Part shown: piece after piece, positions 1-6,661 of the stretch | Layout: each line of letters opens with the position of its first letter | Position numbering within the stretch: the first letter of the stretch is position 1 | Source: a virus | Strand: one strand, 5' to 3' | Length of the DNA: 30,301 bases | Virus record (IMG/VR): IMGVR_UViG_3300046373_000070 | Location: 1 to 30,301 of that record | Program-made: the position numbers and the translations under genes | Notes under the pieces: generated by a model | The model's database searches: none | Told to the model about the DNA's origin: nothing | The model's input: only the letters and a program-made list of their open reading frames with translations

Positions 1-147
1 CACGCGCAGCGGATGCTCGCCGGTGTCGAATATCCGTTGCTCTGCCAAAGCGATAAAGTCCGGAACGCGACCTGTCACCGTCGAATCAACGCGGTTTGCC
101 CACGCTGCAACAGCGCTCTGGAGGTCGGTGTAGTTGGCAAGGGCCAC
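1..147 (-). CDS. Phage head-tail adaptor-like protein, N-terminal part
   Basis: Only the first 49 codons are inside the window; the gene runs off the left edge. The GTG start at 147 lies two bases after the stop of the upstream gene, with GAAGG about 10 bases ahead. The visible N-terminus (ALANYTDLQSAVAAWANR, then VPDFIALAEQRIF) has the helix-loop-helix pattern of the adaptor-like proteins that follow the capsid gene in podovirus-type phages, where ANYxDLxxxVAxW and PDFIxLAExRI recur. That would place it at the portal-tail junction. The assignment rests on this short stretch and on position, so function is an inference. Confidence 0.7.
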   Translation of the reverse strand, partial: MALANYTDLQSAVAAWANRVDSTVTGRVPDFIALAEQRIFDTGEHPLRV

Positions 148-149
148 TT

Positions 150-488
150 TTAGTGAACCTTCAGGTAGGCGTCGTAGTAGCAGAACATCGGGTGATCCCG
201 AAAGAACTGGCGCACGAGCGCTCGGCGGTATTGCTTGTCGCCGCCTGCTTTGGTGTTGATGGCCTGCAGGAACAACTCAGGGATGTACCCGACTTCGCGG
301 CCCTCGCCCCACGGCTGGCCCGCCAGTTGTTCGCGGCGCATCTGCACATACGCCAGCGCTGGTTCCATGTCTTGCTGCAGCTGCGTGATGAGACAGTCGC
401 CCTCAAAGTGGAAGATCGTGCGCACGCCGGTCGGGCTCATGCCCTCATCAATTGCGACGTTCTCCTGAAATCCTTTTCCAATCGGCAT
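150..488 (-). CDS. Conserved phage structural-region protein, 112 aa, unknown function
   Basis: The ATG at 488 has AAGGA seven bases ahead. The gene lies between the major capsid gene and the adaptor-like gene. The soluble protein is rich in aromatic and charged residues, with DEGMSPTGVRTIFHFEGD near residues 14-31 and RQFFRDHPMFCYYDAY near the C-terminus. It has no signal peptide, membrane segment or known catalytic motif. Its place in the head cluster suggests a head-completion or connector role, but that is inference from gene order only. Confidence 0.8.
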   Translation of the reverse strand: MPIGKGFQENVAIDEGMSPTGVRTIFHFEGDCLITQLQQDMEPALAYVQMRREQLAGQPWGEGREVGYIPELFLQAINTKAGGDKQYRRALVRQFFRDHPMFCYYDAYLKVH

Positions 489-505
489 CTTGTGTCCTTG
501 GAAAT

Positions 506-527
506 GCCCCGACCCGAAGGCCGGGGC
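506..527 (-). terminator. UUCG-capped hairpin just after the capsid gene
   Basis: Read on the minus strand, the arms GCCCCGGCC and GGUCGGGGC form nine pairs, including one G-U, closed by a UUCG tetraloop. On the plus strand the G-U becomes an A-C mismatch, so the fold favours a minus-strand transcript. It begins about 8 bases after the capsid stop. No U-run follows; the next bases lead into the ribosome-binding site of the 112-aa gene. It is more likely a partial terminator, an mRNA 3'-end stabiliser or a processing point that keeps capsid expression high than a full terminator. Confidence 0.6.
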
Positions 528-534
528 GTGCCGC

Positions 535-1506
535 TTACGGCGTGAGGTCGCTAATTTTGAATTGCGCCATTTCAGAGGTCAGGCGCACGGTGCAGTCCAC
601 CAGGACCTGCTTCTTGATGCTGTCGCCGGTCTTGGCCAGGTCGTACGACTGGAAGCCGCGCAGGTAGGCAATGTCGCCGTACTCCACGTTCAGGCCGTAG
701 ACGGTCGAGGCGCCGGCCATGATGTAGTGCGGGACGATTTCCAGCTCACCGAAGTCGGACATGTAGGCATCCGCGCCGCCGATGATGTGGCCCTGCGTCT
801 TGCCCTTGGTGATCTCGTAGCGATTCACGGCGATACCCGCGAAGCCGGAGAACGTGCCCTTGTGGCTGGGCGACATGTACACCGCATCGGGGATGCCACC
901 GCTGGCCGTGTAGGTCGCTTGAACAGCAGCCTTCAGCAGAGCCTCGGTGAACGTGCGGGCGGTGCCTGCGGTCGGAGCCGTGGTCGGTGCGCCGGACGTG
1001 TGAGCCACGGTCGAGCCGCCAGCGCCGTGCTGAGCGTTCGTGTAGATCAGCACACCAAGGCCGCCCGACTTGGGCGCGACACCAGCCGAACCGGCCACCG
1101 CAGGATTGGCCGAGACGACCATTGCCTCAACGTCGCGCTGCAGTTCCTTGTAGGCCTTGGCGACGTTGTAGGCCATCGCGGAGTCCATGCCCGCCTTCTT
1201 GACCTTCTCGGCGCGACCAGAAACCACCACCGTATCCTGGAAGATCTGGCAGTAGTTCGCCACGCGGGACGGCGGCGTTTTGGCCGAGCCAGTTGCGTCG
1301 TCGCCGTCAAGGGCAGCGTTGTCCTTGTTCGGCGTGCGCAGGTTGTCGCGCTGCCATTCGTGGTAGTTGCTCATCGCCGTCGCACGACCGAAGGCCGAAA
1401 CGATGGGAGTGGCTTCCGGGTTCGTGAGCGTGATCTTGTCGATCAGGTCTTCACGGACGTTCGTACCCGCCGTGTAGCGGGTGTAGGTATTGGTTGGGAG
1501 TGCCAT
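535..1506 (-). CDS. Major capsid protein, SU10/DUF5309 type
   Basis: This 323-aa protein matches the SU10-type major capsid family (HK97 fold, PF17236/DUF5309). The diagnostic N-terminus is NTYTRYTAGTNVREDLIDKI followed by TPIVSAFGR; the segment FQDTVVVSGRAEKVKKAGMD (about 89-108) and the C-terminal LRGFQSYDLAKTGDS also fit. It should build the icosahedral shell from many copies. The ATG at 1506 has AGGAG eight bases upstream. The predicted scaffold is directly upstream and a stable hairpin follows the stop, the usual setting for the most highly expressed late gene. There is no obvious cleaved prodomain, and length is normal for the family. Confidence 0.93.
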   Translation of the reverse strand: MALPTNTYTRYTAGTNVREDLIDKITLTNPEATPIVSAFGRATAMSNYHEWQRDNLRTPNKDNAALDGDDATGSAKTPPSRVANYCQIFQDTVVVSGRAEKVKKAGMDSAMAYNVAKAYKELQRDVEAMVVSANPAVAGSAGVAPKSGGLGVLIYTNAQHGAGGSTVAHTSGAPTTAPTAGTARTFTEALLKAAVQATYTASGGIPDAVYMSPSHKGTFSGFAGIAVNRYEITKGKTQGHIIGGADAYMSDFGELEIVPHYIMAGASTVYGLNVEYGDIAYLRGFQSYDLAKTGDSIKKQVLVDCTVRLTSEMAQFKISDLTP

Positions 1507-1515
1507 GTCGGCTCC

Positions 1516-2511
1516 TTATTTGCCTTGCATCTGGATGAAAGACGCCAAGTCCCGCACGTTGGCCTTGCCCGAACGGAATCGGGTATCGAGGCGTTTGCGG
1601 GAGGCGTCTGCTTGCGGCACGTTCTGTCGGGTCGAGGGAAGCGGCTTGCCCTTGTTGGGCTTGTCCTTCTTCATCTGCTCGGCCTTCGTCTTCAGGGCGC
1701 GGTACTCCATCGCGTCGCGCATGATCAAAACCAGCTTGGGGTCACTGATCTGCGCAAACTTTTCCTCGGGCACTCCGTAGGCGTCTTTCACGCCGTCGAA
1801 GATGGTCTTCAGCTTGGGCTTGTCGATGCCTTGCTGTCCGAGAACACCCCATGCGCGCTGAAACTCGGCTTGCTGCTGCTCCGAGGTCGCGCCGCTGGTT
1901 TTCTGCCGTTCGGCTTGGATGTTTTGTTCGATGGTCTGGAGGACACCGCGGATGGCGGTTGCTCGCTGGTTTTCCTGCACCCAAAGGGCGGGGTTTTCCA
2001 CGGCAAGCGCTGCCATTTCCTGATCGGTTTTCAGTCCCGCCACGGCATTGAGGGCAGCGTGCACTTTTGCTGCTTCCTGCATGTAGTAGCTCTGTCCCTC
2101 GCTGAGTTTGCGGGACACCACCTCATGCGCCTGGCGTTCACGTTCGCCCAGCTCCTGCGTCTTTCGGGTGTAGTCCTCCCGGCGCATCCAGCTTTCGGCA
2201 ATTTCCTTGGGGGTCGCCTCGATTTGCTTCTCGGCGCCGTCCTCACCTTTGATGGTGAATTTCAGCTTGGCATCGCTTGTCTGAGCGGCGGCTTTGGCTT
2301 TCGCCTCGGCTTCGTCATCAGGGCTCTGACCCGAATCGTCGTCAGCTTCGTCGTCTTCGGGGTTTTGGTCGTCCTCGGCGTTGTCCGATTGCTCGGGCGC
2401 CTCGGCGTCGTCCGCTTCATCCTCAGGGGCGTCGGCCTCGGGGTTCTCGACAAGGAGAGCGGCAATGTCATCGAAAGTCGGGGCGTCTTGCGCTTGTCCG
2501 GCCAATCCCAT
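1516..2511 (-). CDS. Capsid scaffolding protein
   Basis: The 331-aa protein has a very acidic N-terminus (about residues 20-75, mostly D and E), a long helical middle (about 105-300) and a basic C-terminus ending near KANVRDLASFIQMQ. Acidic, helix-rich proteins immediately upstream of the capsid gene are the standard phage scaffold, which lines the procapsid and leaves before DNA packaging. Its stop is 9 bases from the capsid start codon, consistent with co-translation. The ATG at 2511 lacks a strong Shine-Dalgarno sequence (GAAAGA only). The call rests on composition, length and position; no protease domain is visible, so a protease-scaffold fusion is unlikely. Confidence 0.82.
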   Translation of the reverse strand: MGLAGQAQDAPTFDDIAALLVENPEADAPEDEADDAEAPEQSDNAEDDQNPEDDEADDDSGQSPDDEAEAKAKAAAQTSDAKLKFTIKGEDGAEKQIEATPKEIAESWMRREDYTRKTQELGERERQAHEVVSRKLSEGQSYYMQEAAKVHAALNAVAGLKTDQEMAALAVENPALWVQENQRATAIRGVLQTIEQNIQAERQKTSGATSEQQQAEFQRAWGVLGQQGIDKPKLKTIFDGVKDAYGVPEEKFAQISDPKLVLIMRDAMEYRALKTKAEQMKKDKPNKGKPLPSTRQNVPQADASRKRLDTRFRSGKANVRDLASFIQMQGK

Positions 2512-2641
2512 GATGGGTCTTTCGTCTGAATCCCCTCACGAGACGCCTGAGAGGACTTACGGGACGCAATCACTGCGGAGCCCTTGAGCTGGCGTTAGCT
2601 ACCTGCGCCAATTGTATTCATCAGCGCCTAAATCGCAACAA
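2512..2641 (-). other. Intergenic gap upstream of the scaffold gene
   Basis: No gene is visible in these 130 bases. Two weak signals occur on the minus strand. One is a hairpin at 2532-2554, with 7-bp arms CCTCTCA and TGAGGGG and a 9-nt loop. The other is a poor promoter match, TTGTTG and TACAAT separated by 19 bases, near 2594-2624. Either could adjust scaffold and capsid expression relative to the genes upstream, but neither is strong. Confidence 0.35.
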
Positions 2642-2947
2642 CTATCCCACAACTTTGCGTATTCCACGACGAAAGGCGCTTTCCCCGCGCAAATCGTCAA
2701 TAGGAATCTTGGCGGAGGCGAGCTTGCCCTGCTCCACCATGCCGAAGACGATCGCCTTCATGCGGTCGGTCAGCTTGGCGCGCTGCAGCATCAACTCCTG
2801 CCCCTTCGTGTCGCGCAGATCCATTGCCTTCCAGGCGGCATAGTTCTCCCGTTCCAAGCGTTCGAACATTTCATGAAAGGCGGGGTTATCGAGCAGTTGG
2901 GCGGCTTCGGCGCCTTGGTTTACTTGTCGTTGGAGGTCTTCGGTCAT
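2642..2947 (-). CDS. Small helical phage protein, 101 aa, unknown
   Basis: The ATG at 2947 overlaps the stop of the collagen-like gene in an ATGA arrangement, so the two are translationally coupled. The protein is predicted mostly helical and charged, with LLDNPAFHEMFERLERENYA near residues 18-37 and no membrane segment. Genes of this size occur between portal and scaffold in many podovirus-like genomes without a known role. I do not recognise a family. Confidence 0.72.
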   Translation of the reverse strand: MTEDLQRQVNQGAEAAQLLDNPAFHEMFERLERENYAAWKAMDLRDTKGQELMLQRAKLTDRMKAIVFGMVEQGKLASAKIPIDDLRGESAFRRGIRKVVG

Positions 2948-3552
2948 GTTGGATCTTCCGCAGTAAGGCAGATGGGGGTTGCAGAGGCCGCAGCGACACC
3001 GAGCACCGAAATGCTGAGGACGGTAACGGGCGTGGACTTGGTGACTACGCCGGACACGGCTGTATTGCTGCGAGCGGTGACTTTGTGGTTGAAAACGGTG
3101 GTGTCGCTGGTGCCGATGGGCGAAAGCTGAATAACGGGCGTCACTCCCGAGGGGAATGGAATGGCGAACGTCCAGGTGTAACTGCCGTCTGCAGCAGTTG
3201 TCATGTTGATGGCTTGCTTGCGGTCAAGCTTGGCCTTGTCTGCGGCAGACATGAGGCCCGGAGTCGTGGTCGTGGCGTTCGCGGTCGTCGTGGCGTTGGT
3301 GCCGTTCGTACCGTTGGTTCCTGCTGGCCCGGTAGCACCTGTCGCGCCGGTTGCTCCAGTAGCTCCGGTGTCGCCCTTTGGGCCAGCCGGCGCAGGATGC
3401 GCAGTCTCATACGCGGCCACGGCAGCAGCAAGCGCGGTCGGCGTCATGGTTGCGCCAGTCAGCCTTACTAGTTCGCCGTTGCGAATGCCGAACAGTTGAT
3501 CGCTGTCCTGCGCCGTCTGGACGGGAAGTGTTGGAATGTCACGAACAAGCAT
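2944..3552 (-). CDS. Collagen-like structural protein, probable fibre or decoration
   Basis: This 202-aa protein carries a short collagen-like tract (GPKGDTGATGATGATG, then GPAG, about residues 57-76) of Gly-X-Y triplets, a linker rich in N and T, and a beta-rich C-terminal domain (about 110-202). Collagen-like tracts in phage virions make trimeric stalks of fibres or head decorations. An in-frame GTG six bases upstream lies inside the AAGGGG ribosome-binding site, so the ATG at 3552 is the better start. The C-terminal domain may be a trimerisation or receptor-binding head; that is inference. Confidence 0.75.
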   Translation of the reverse strand: MLVRDIPTLPVQTAQDSDQLFGIRNGELVRLTGATMTPTALAAAVAAYETAHPAPAGPKGDTGATGATGATGATGPAGTNGTNGTNATTTANATTTTPGLMSAADKAKLDRKQAINMTTAADGSYTWTFAIPFPSGVTPVIQLSPIGTSDTTVFNHKVTARSNTAVSGVVTKSTPVTVLSISVLGVAAASATPICLTAEDPT

Positions 3553-3554
3553 GT

Positions 3555-3698
3555 TCACCCCTTGTAGAGCCAGCCATCGGCCGACATGATGGGCCAGCCG
3601 TGTTCATCGGCCAGCACCGCGAATTCAAGCCCGTTGTTCGGACTGAATACCGTGCGCAGAAGATTCCGCGTCAAGTTGGAGAGGAGCGGCCAGAGCAT
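3555..3698 (-). CDS. Small phage protein, 47 aa
   Basis: This short ORF fills the gap between the 89-aa gene and the collagen-like gene exactly: it starts two bases after the first stops and its TGA lies three bases before the next ATG. The protein begins MLWPLLSNLTRNLLR and ends SADGWLYKG, with an FAVLADEHGWPIMSADG segment. No family is recognised. Tight fit on both sides and an aromatic-rich, non-random composition support translation. Confidence 0.55.
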   Translation of the reverse strand: MLWPLLSNLTRNLLRTVFSPNNGLEFAVLADEHGWPIMSADGWLYKG

Positions 3699-3700
3699 GA

Positions 3701-3970
3701 CTAGTCCCTGTCCACGCCGAACCAACCGCCAGCGTCGCGGTATACCCGATACGTCCCAATTGCCGTCAGGTTCTTGGCGGGCGTGAGCTGGTCGATTTGA
3801 CCGATGGTGAGATACCCTGCGCCTTGCTTTTTCTGCACGTATGCAGCCGCTTGGGTGGGCAGTGGTGCGCCGTCACCAGGCTTCAAAGAAATCGTCGTGA
3901 ATTCGCCCTGCCCAAGAGTGAAGTCGTCGGAATTTGCGGCGGCGGTGCCGGGAGCGATGAGTTCAGCCAT
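3701..3970 (-). CDS. Small structural-cluster protein, 89 aa
   Basis: The ATG at 3970 has AAAGGA upstream. The protein is small and predicted beta-rich, with FTTISLKPGDGAPLP near residues 24-38 and a C-terminal TYRVYRDAGGWFGVDRD. Proteins of this kind recur among head and decoration genes of podovirus-like phages, where a small beta-domain often binds the capsid surface. That role is an inference from size, fold tendency and position; no motif proves it. Confidence 0.7.
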   Translation of the reverse strand: MAELIAPGTAAANSDDFTLGQGEFTTISLKPGDGAPLPTQAAAYVQKKQGAGYLTIGQIDQLTPAKNLTAIGTYRVYRDAGGWFGVDRD

Positions 3971-3981
3971 AGTTTTTCCTT

Positions 3982-5454
3982 TTAAGCGAACAACAAAGAA
4001 ATCAACAAGTCGTCTTCGTCGTTCTCGTCTTGGATCTGTTGCTGGATGCGCAAGAAGACCTGAAGCTTGAACAACTCGGCAAGACTGACCGTCTGGTCTT
4101 TCGCCGGCTCAGGACCGAGCGACTCCCAGCGGCGCAACAAATGCATGAACTCGCGTTCGGCTTCGCTCGTTGACAGACTCTGGCCGTCGAAAAGCTCAGC
4201 CGCTTGAATCTCTATTTTGCGGGCCTTGCGCTTGCGGTTTTGGTTGGCGAAGTAGACGAGCTTTTCTTGATGCTCGCGCTTGCGGCGTTCCAGCACCGGC
4301 TCACGCACTGAGATCTCAAAGCCCATGTTGCGCGGCGCTTGATCTGCCTGAGCAGAGACAGAGCCTGCTGCCCCAAGCCCAGCTACTCCAGAGAGCCCGA
4401 CGATGGTGGTGTTAGTTGCGGTGACGCTGCCAACAGCGCTCGTAGCGCTCACACCTGCCAATGAAACAGTGCGTTGCGACCCGACATTACCTCTGGCGCC
4501 AGAGCCTGCTGCGCCACTTATCGCAATTTGAGACGACGGTGCGACTGTGCCAATAGCGCCAGACCCAACAACTCCTCCAAGTGCTATCGTGCGCGCAGAG
4601 CCGACATTGCCTGTCGCGCCCGAGGCTGCAACCCCCGTTAGGGTTGCGCCATAAGCCGTGGATGCGGTTACCGTCCCCACTGCACCAGAGGCGGATACGC
4701 CTGTGATGGATACCGCGTTGTTCGCGGTTGTCGTTCCTGTCGCGCCAGTGCTGCCAACGCCAGTTAGCGCAGCAGTTCCGCCGCCCCCGCCTGTAGTGAT
4801 CTTGAACGCCGTGACGCCCAAAGACTTGATGAAGGCAAACGCCGCGGTGGTCGTGAAGTTACCGGTCGCGCCTGCAGTAGCTTGGCCGCCGTAATAGCTC
4901 CCTTGGGCCGGAGCTGTTCCAGTAGCGCCAACTCGGGCAGTCGTCGTCCAGGTTGTTCCCGAGCCGCCAGACATGGCGCTTGGGCCTCGATTGGTGGGGC
5001 CATCCCACGAAAAGTTTGCCAACAACAATACATCGTTGACCCCGGTGGTGAATCCGGTCGCCGTCTGGTTCGTAATTGCCGTTGCCGACTGCGTATTCGT
5101 GAACGCATCGACTGCAATTCCAGTCCCTCCGGCGGGAGGCGTATATGACTCAATCCGAGACGTTGCCCCGCCTGTCCCTGCGTTGAAGGTGCAGGTAGGC
5201 GATGATGGGGCGGATGCGCCGCGCTGCATGAACGCGACCATCATTCCGAAAGCACCGCCAGACGTGGCGGGCATATCGAACGCTACCGTCCACCCAGCAG
5301 GCGGGGTGCATGAGGTAGCGCCGCTTCCGTACTTGTAGTGAACGATCAGCGCAAGCAGATCACCGTTAGAACTGGTAGGAACAGCCGGCGTGACAGTGGT
5401 GGAGCCGCTCGTCGCGTCAGTGTTGGTTCCTGCGGCGACGAACGTCCACGCCAT
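3982..5454 (-). CDS. Repeat-containing minor structural or fibre protein, 490 aa
   Basis: Three parts are visible. Residues about 1-225 form a beta-rich, T/G/A-rich domain with a WTFVAAGTNTDATSG start. Residues about 230-372 contain seven copies of a roughly 21-residue repeat of pattern (I/L)xGVxxxGAxGxV, as in TGVSASGAVGTV and TGVAASGATGNV. Residues about 375-490 are highly charged and helical, containing ERRKREHQEK and a DENDEDD stretch near the end. Glycine repeats of this type occur in phage fibre, baseplate and head-fibre proteins. The helical charged tail is an unusual attachment to such repeats. Start ATG 5454 has AAGGGCGG upstream. Exact location in the virion is unknown. Confidence 0.75.
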   Translation of the reverse strand: MAWTFVAAGTNTDATSGSTTVTPAVPTSSNGDLLALIVHYKYGSGATSCTPPAGWTVAFDMPATSGGAFGMMVAFMQRGASAPSSPTCTFNAGTGGATSRIESYTPPAGGTGIAVDAFTNTQSATAITNQTATGFTTGVNDVLLLANFSWDGPTNRGPSAMSGGSGTTWTTTARVGATGTAPAQGSYYGGQATAGATGNFTTTAAFAFIKSLGVTAFKITTGGGGGTAALTGVGSTGATGTTTANNAVSITGVSASGAVGTVTASTAYGATLTGVAASGATGNVGSARTIALGGVVGSGAIGTVAPSSQIAISGAAGSGARGNVGSQRTVSLAGVSATSAVGSVTATNTTIVGLSGVAGLGAAGSVSAQADQAPRNMGFEISVREPVLERRKREHQEKLVYFANQNRKRKARKIEIQAAELFDGQSLSTSEAEREFMHLLRRWESLGPEPAKDQTVSLAELFKLQVFLRIQQQIQDENDEDDLLISLLFA

Positions 5455-5477
5455 GTGCCGCCCTTACCTGCCCGCGC

Positions 5478-5975
5478 TCACCAGGGCACGATGACGAAGC
5501 TTGAGCCGTCCAACGCGAAGGTGTCCAACACGCCGCGTCGGCCGCCAGCGTTCTGCGCAAACAGCACAGAGGCCACGAAGATATCGCCAGCCTGCCACGC
5601 GCCCAGGTTCACCCCGGGCATGTTGAAAGTCAGGGTGTCGGGCACGGTCTTGAATCCGGGCAGAACGACGGCGTCCATGGTCGTGGGTTCATAGGTGGCT
5701 TGCAGCACACCGGTCGCGTTGTAGCGCGAGAGGCGCGGTCGGTACTTCTCGGGATCGCCGGCTGTGGTGACCTTGATCGTCATGGAAAAGTCGCCGTTAG
5801 CGCCGCCGTCGCAGGAAGCCGCGAGGCACTTATCAAGGGTGAATCCACCCTCGGTGGCGGTGACGTTGCCTGACGTGCCGCCGCTGCCCAGCAGTTTGCG
5901 CGTGGGGCTGGTGCTGGCCGCCTGTTGCGCCGCATTGAAAGGTGCCGAGTCGGTCTTGAAGTAGAGCGTGGTCAT
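5478..5975 (-). CDS. Probable structural protein, 165 aa
   Basis: The ATG at 5975 has a strong AAGGAGAGG. The protein is predicted beta-rich: it starts TTLYFKTDSAPFN, contains a central SMTIKVTTAGDPEKYRPRLSR strand region and ends DGSSFVIVPW. The core pattern (strands with a YRPRLSRYNATG segment) resembles jelly-roll or Ig-like domains of accessory virion proteins, but I cannot name a family. It lies between two other beta-rich structural candidates. Confidence 0.72.
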   Translation of the reverse strand: MTTLYFKTDSAPFNAAQQAASTSPTRKLLGSGGTSGNVTATEGGFTLDKCLAASCDGGANGDFSMTIKVTTAGDPEKYRPRLSRYNATGVLQATYEPTTMDAVVLPGFKTVPDTLTFNMPGVNLGAWQAGDIFVASVLFAQNAGGRRGVLDTFALDGSSFVIVPW

Positions 5976-5984
5976 AGCCTCTCC

Positions 5985-6440
5985 TTAATTGATCTGCACC
6001 AAGCCCGTACCAGCGCCGTTCGTCGGCATGGTCAGGGTGAAGTTGCCGGCGGTCACGGTCTGCGAACCGAAGGTGTGAATGCTGATGGAGCGATTGCTTT
6101 GCGAGGAGTTATAGACCTGCACGCAATCAAACGCCGTCGATAGCGTCACGCCCGTCCACGACAATGACGCGGATGGCGTCCAATAGGCTTGTGTGCCGGT
6201 GACGGCTGGAGCCGTCGCATTCGTGACCGTGACTCCGCCCGCAACATAGCCGGTGCCAGTTACTTCGCCGGTAGTGCTATAGGTGGTAGTTGCTGCGTTG
6301 AGCGTGGCCGTCGCAATGAATAGCGCAGCCTTGAGCGTGTCCGCCGCGGTGGAGCCTCGGGTAACAGTCGTCCCGAGAGCGTGAACGCCAGAGAGAATCT
6401 CGCCCTTAAAGCTAGAGCAGAGCGCTTGTGTGTTAGCCAT
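5985..6440 (-). CDS. Conserved beta-rich phage structural protein, 151 aa
   Basis: This resembles a widespread phage protein found between portal and capsid genes, with the recurrent segments LKAALFIATATLNAATT, YSTTGEVTGTGY and CVQVYNSSQSNRSISIHTF. The residues suggest a beta-sandwich; it may decorate the capsid or form part of a head fibre, but no function is established to my knowledge. The ATG at 6440 follows AAGGAG. Confidence 0.78.
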   Translation of the reverse strand: MANTQALCSSFKGEILSGVHALGTTVTRGSTAADTLKAALFIATATLNAATTTYSTTGEVTGTGYVAGGVTVTNATAPAVTGTQAYWTPSASLSWTGVTLSTAFDCVQVYNSSQSNRSISIHTFGSQTVTAGNFTLTMPTNGAGTGLVQIN

Positions 6441-6449
6441 GAGTTCTCC

Positions 6450-6653
6450 TTAGATTTCAGCCGCGACACCATCGCCGGCCACGCCATGACGAGAGAGAAC
6501 ATGCGCCGACTCTCTCACCGTCTCGCCAGATTTGTCCAAATACCACTCCCGAAACTTCACGTAGTCGGGCGTCTCTGACCATTCGCAGTAATAGTCCAGA
6601 TCAGCAATCGGCAAGTTGCCGAACTTTGTATAGATGAGAGGTATGTCGGTCAT
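6450..6653 (-). CDS. Conserved small phage protein, 67 aa
   Basis: The ATG at 6653 has AAGGAT upstream. The sequence contains IYTKFGNLPIADLDY and a C-terminal GETVRESAHVLSRHGVAG, a pattern I associate with small proteins next to portal genes in related phages. No catalytic motif or membrane segment is present. Function unknown; tight packing between portal and the 151-aa gene supports a virion-assembly role. Confidence 0.75.
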   Translation of the reverse strand: MTDIPLIYTKFGNLPIADLDYYCEWSETPDYVKFREWYLDKSGETVRESAHVLSRHGVAGDGVAAEI

Positions 6654-6661
6654 GTCGATCC

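Noticed and set aside
490-2529. 679-codon plus-strand reading frame opposite capsid and scaffold
   Set aside because: Mirrors real minus-strand genes in GC-rich DNA; the minus frames have strong family matches.
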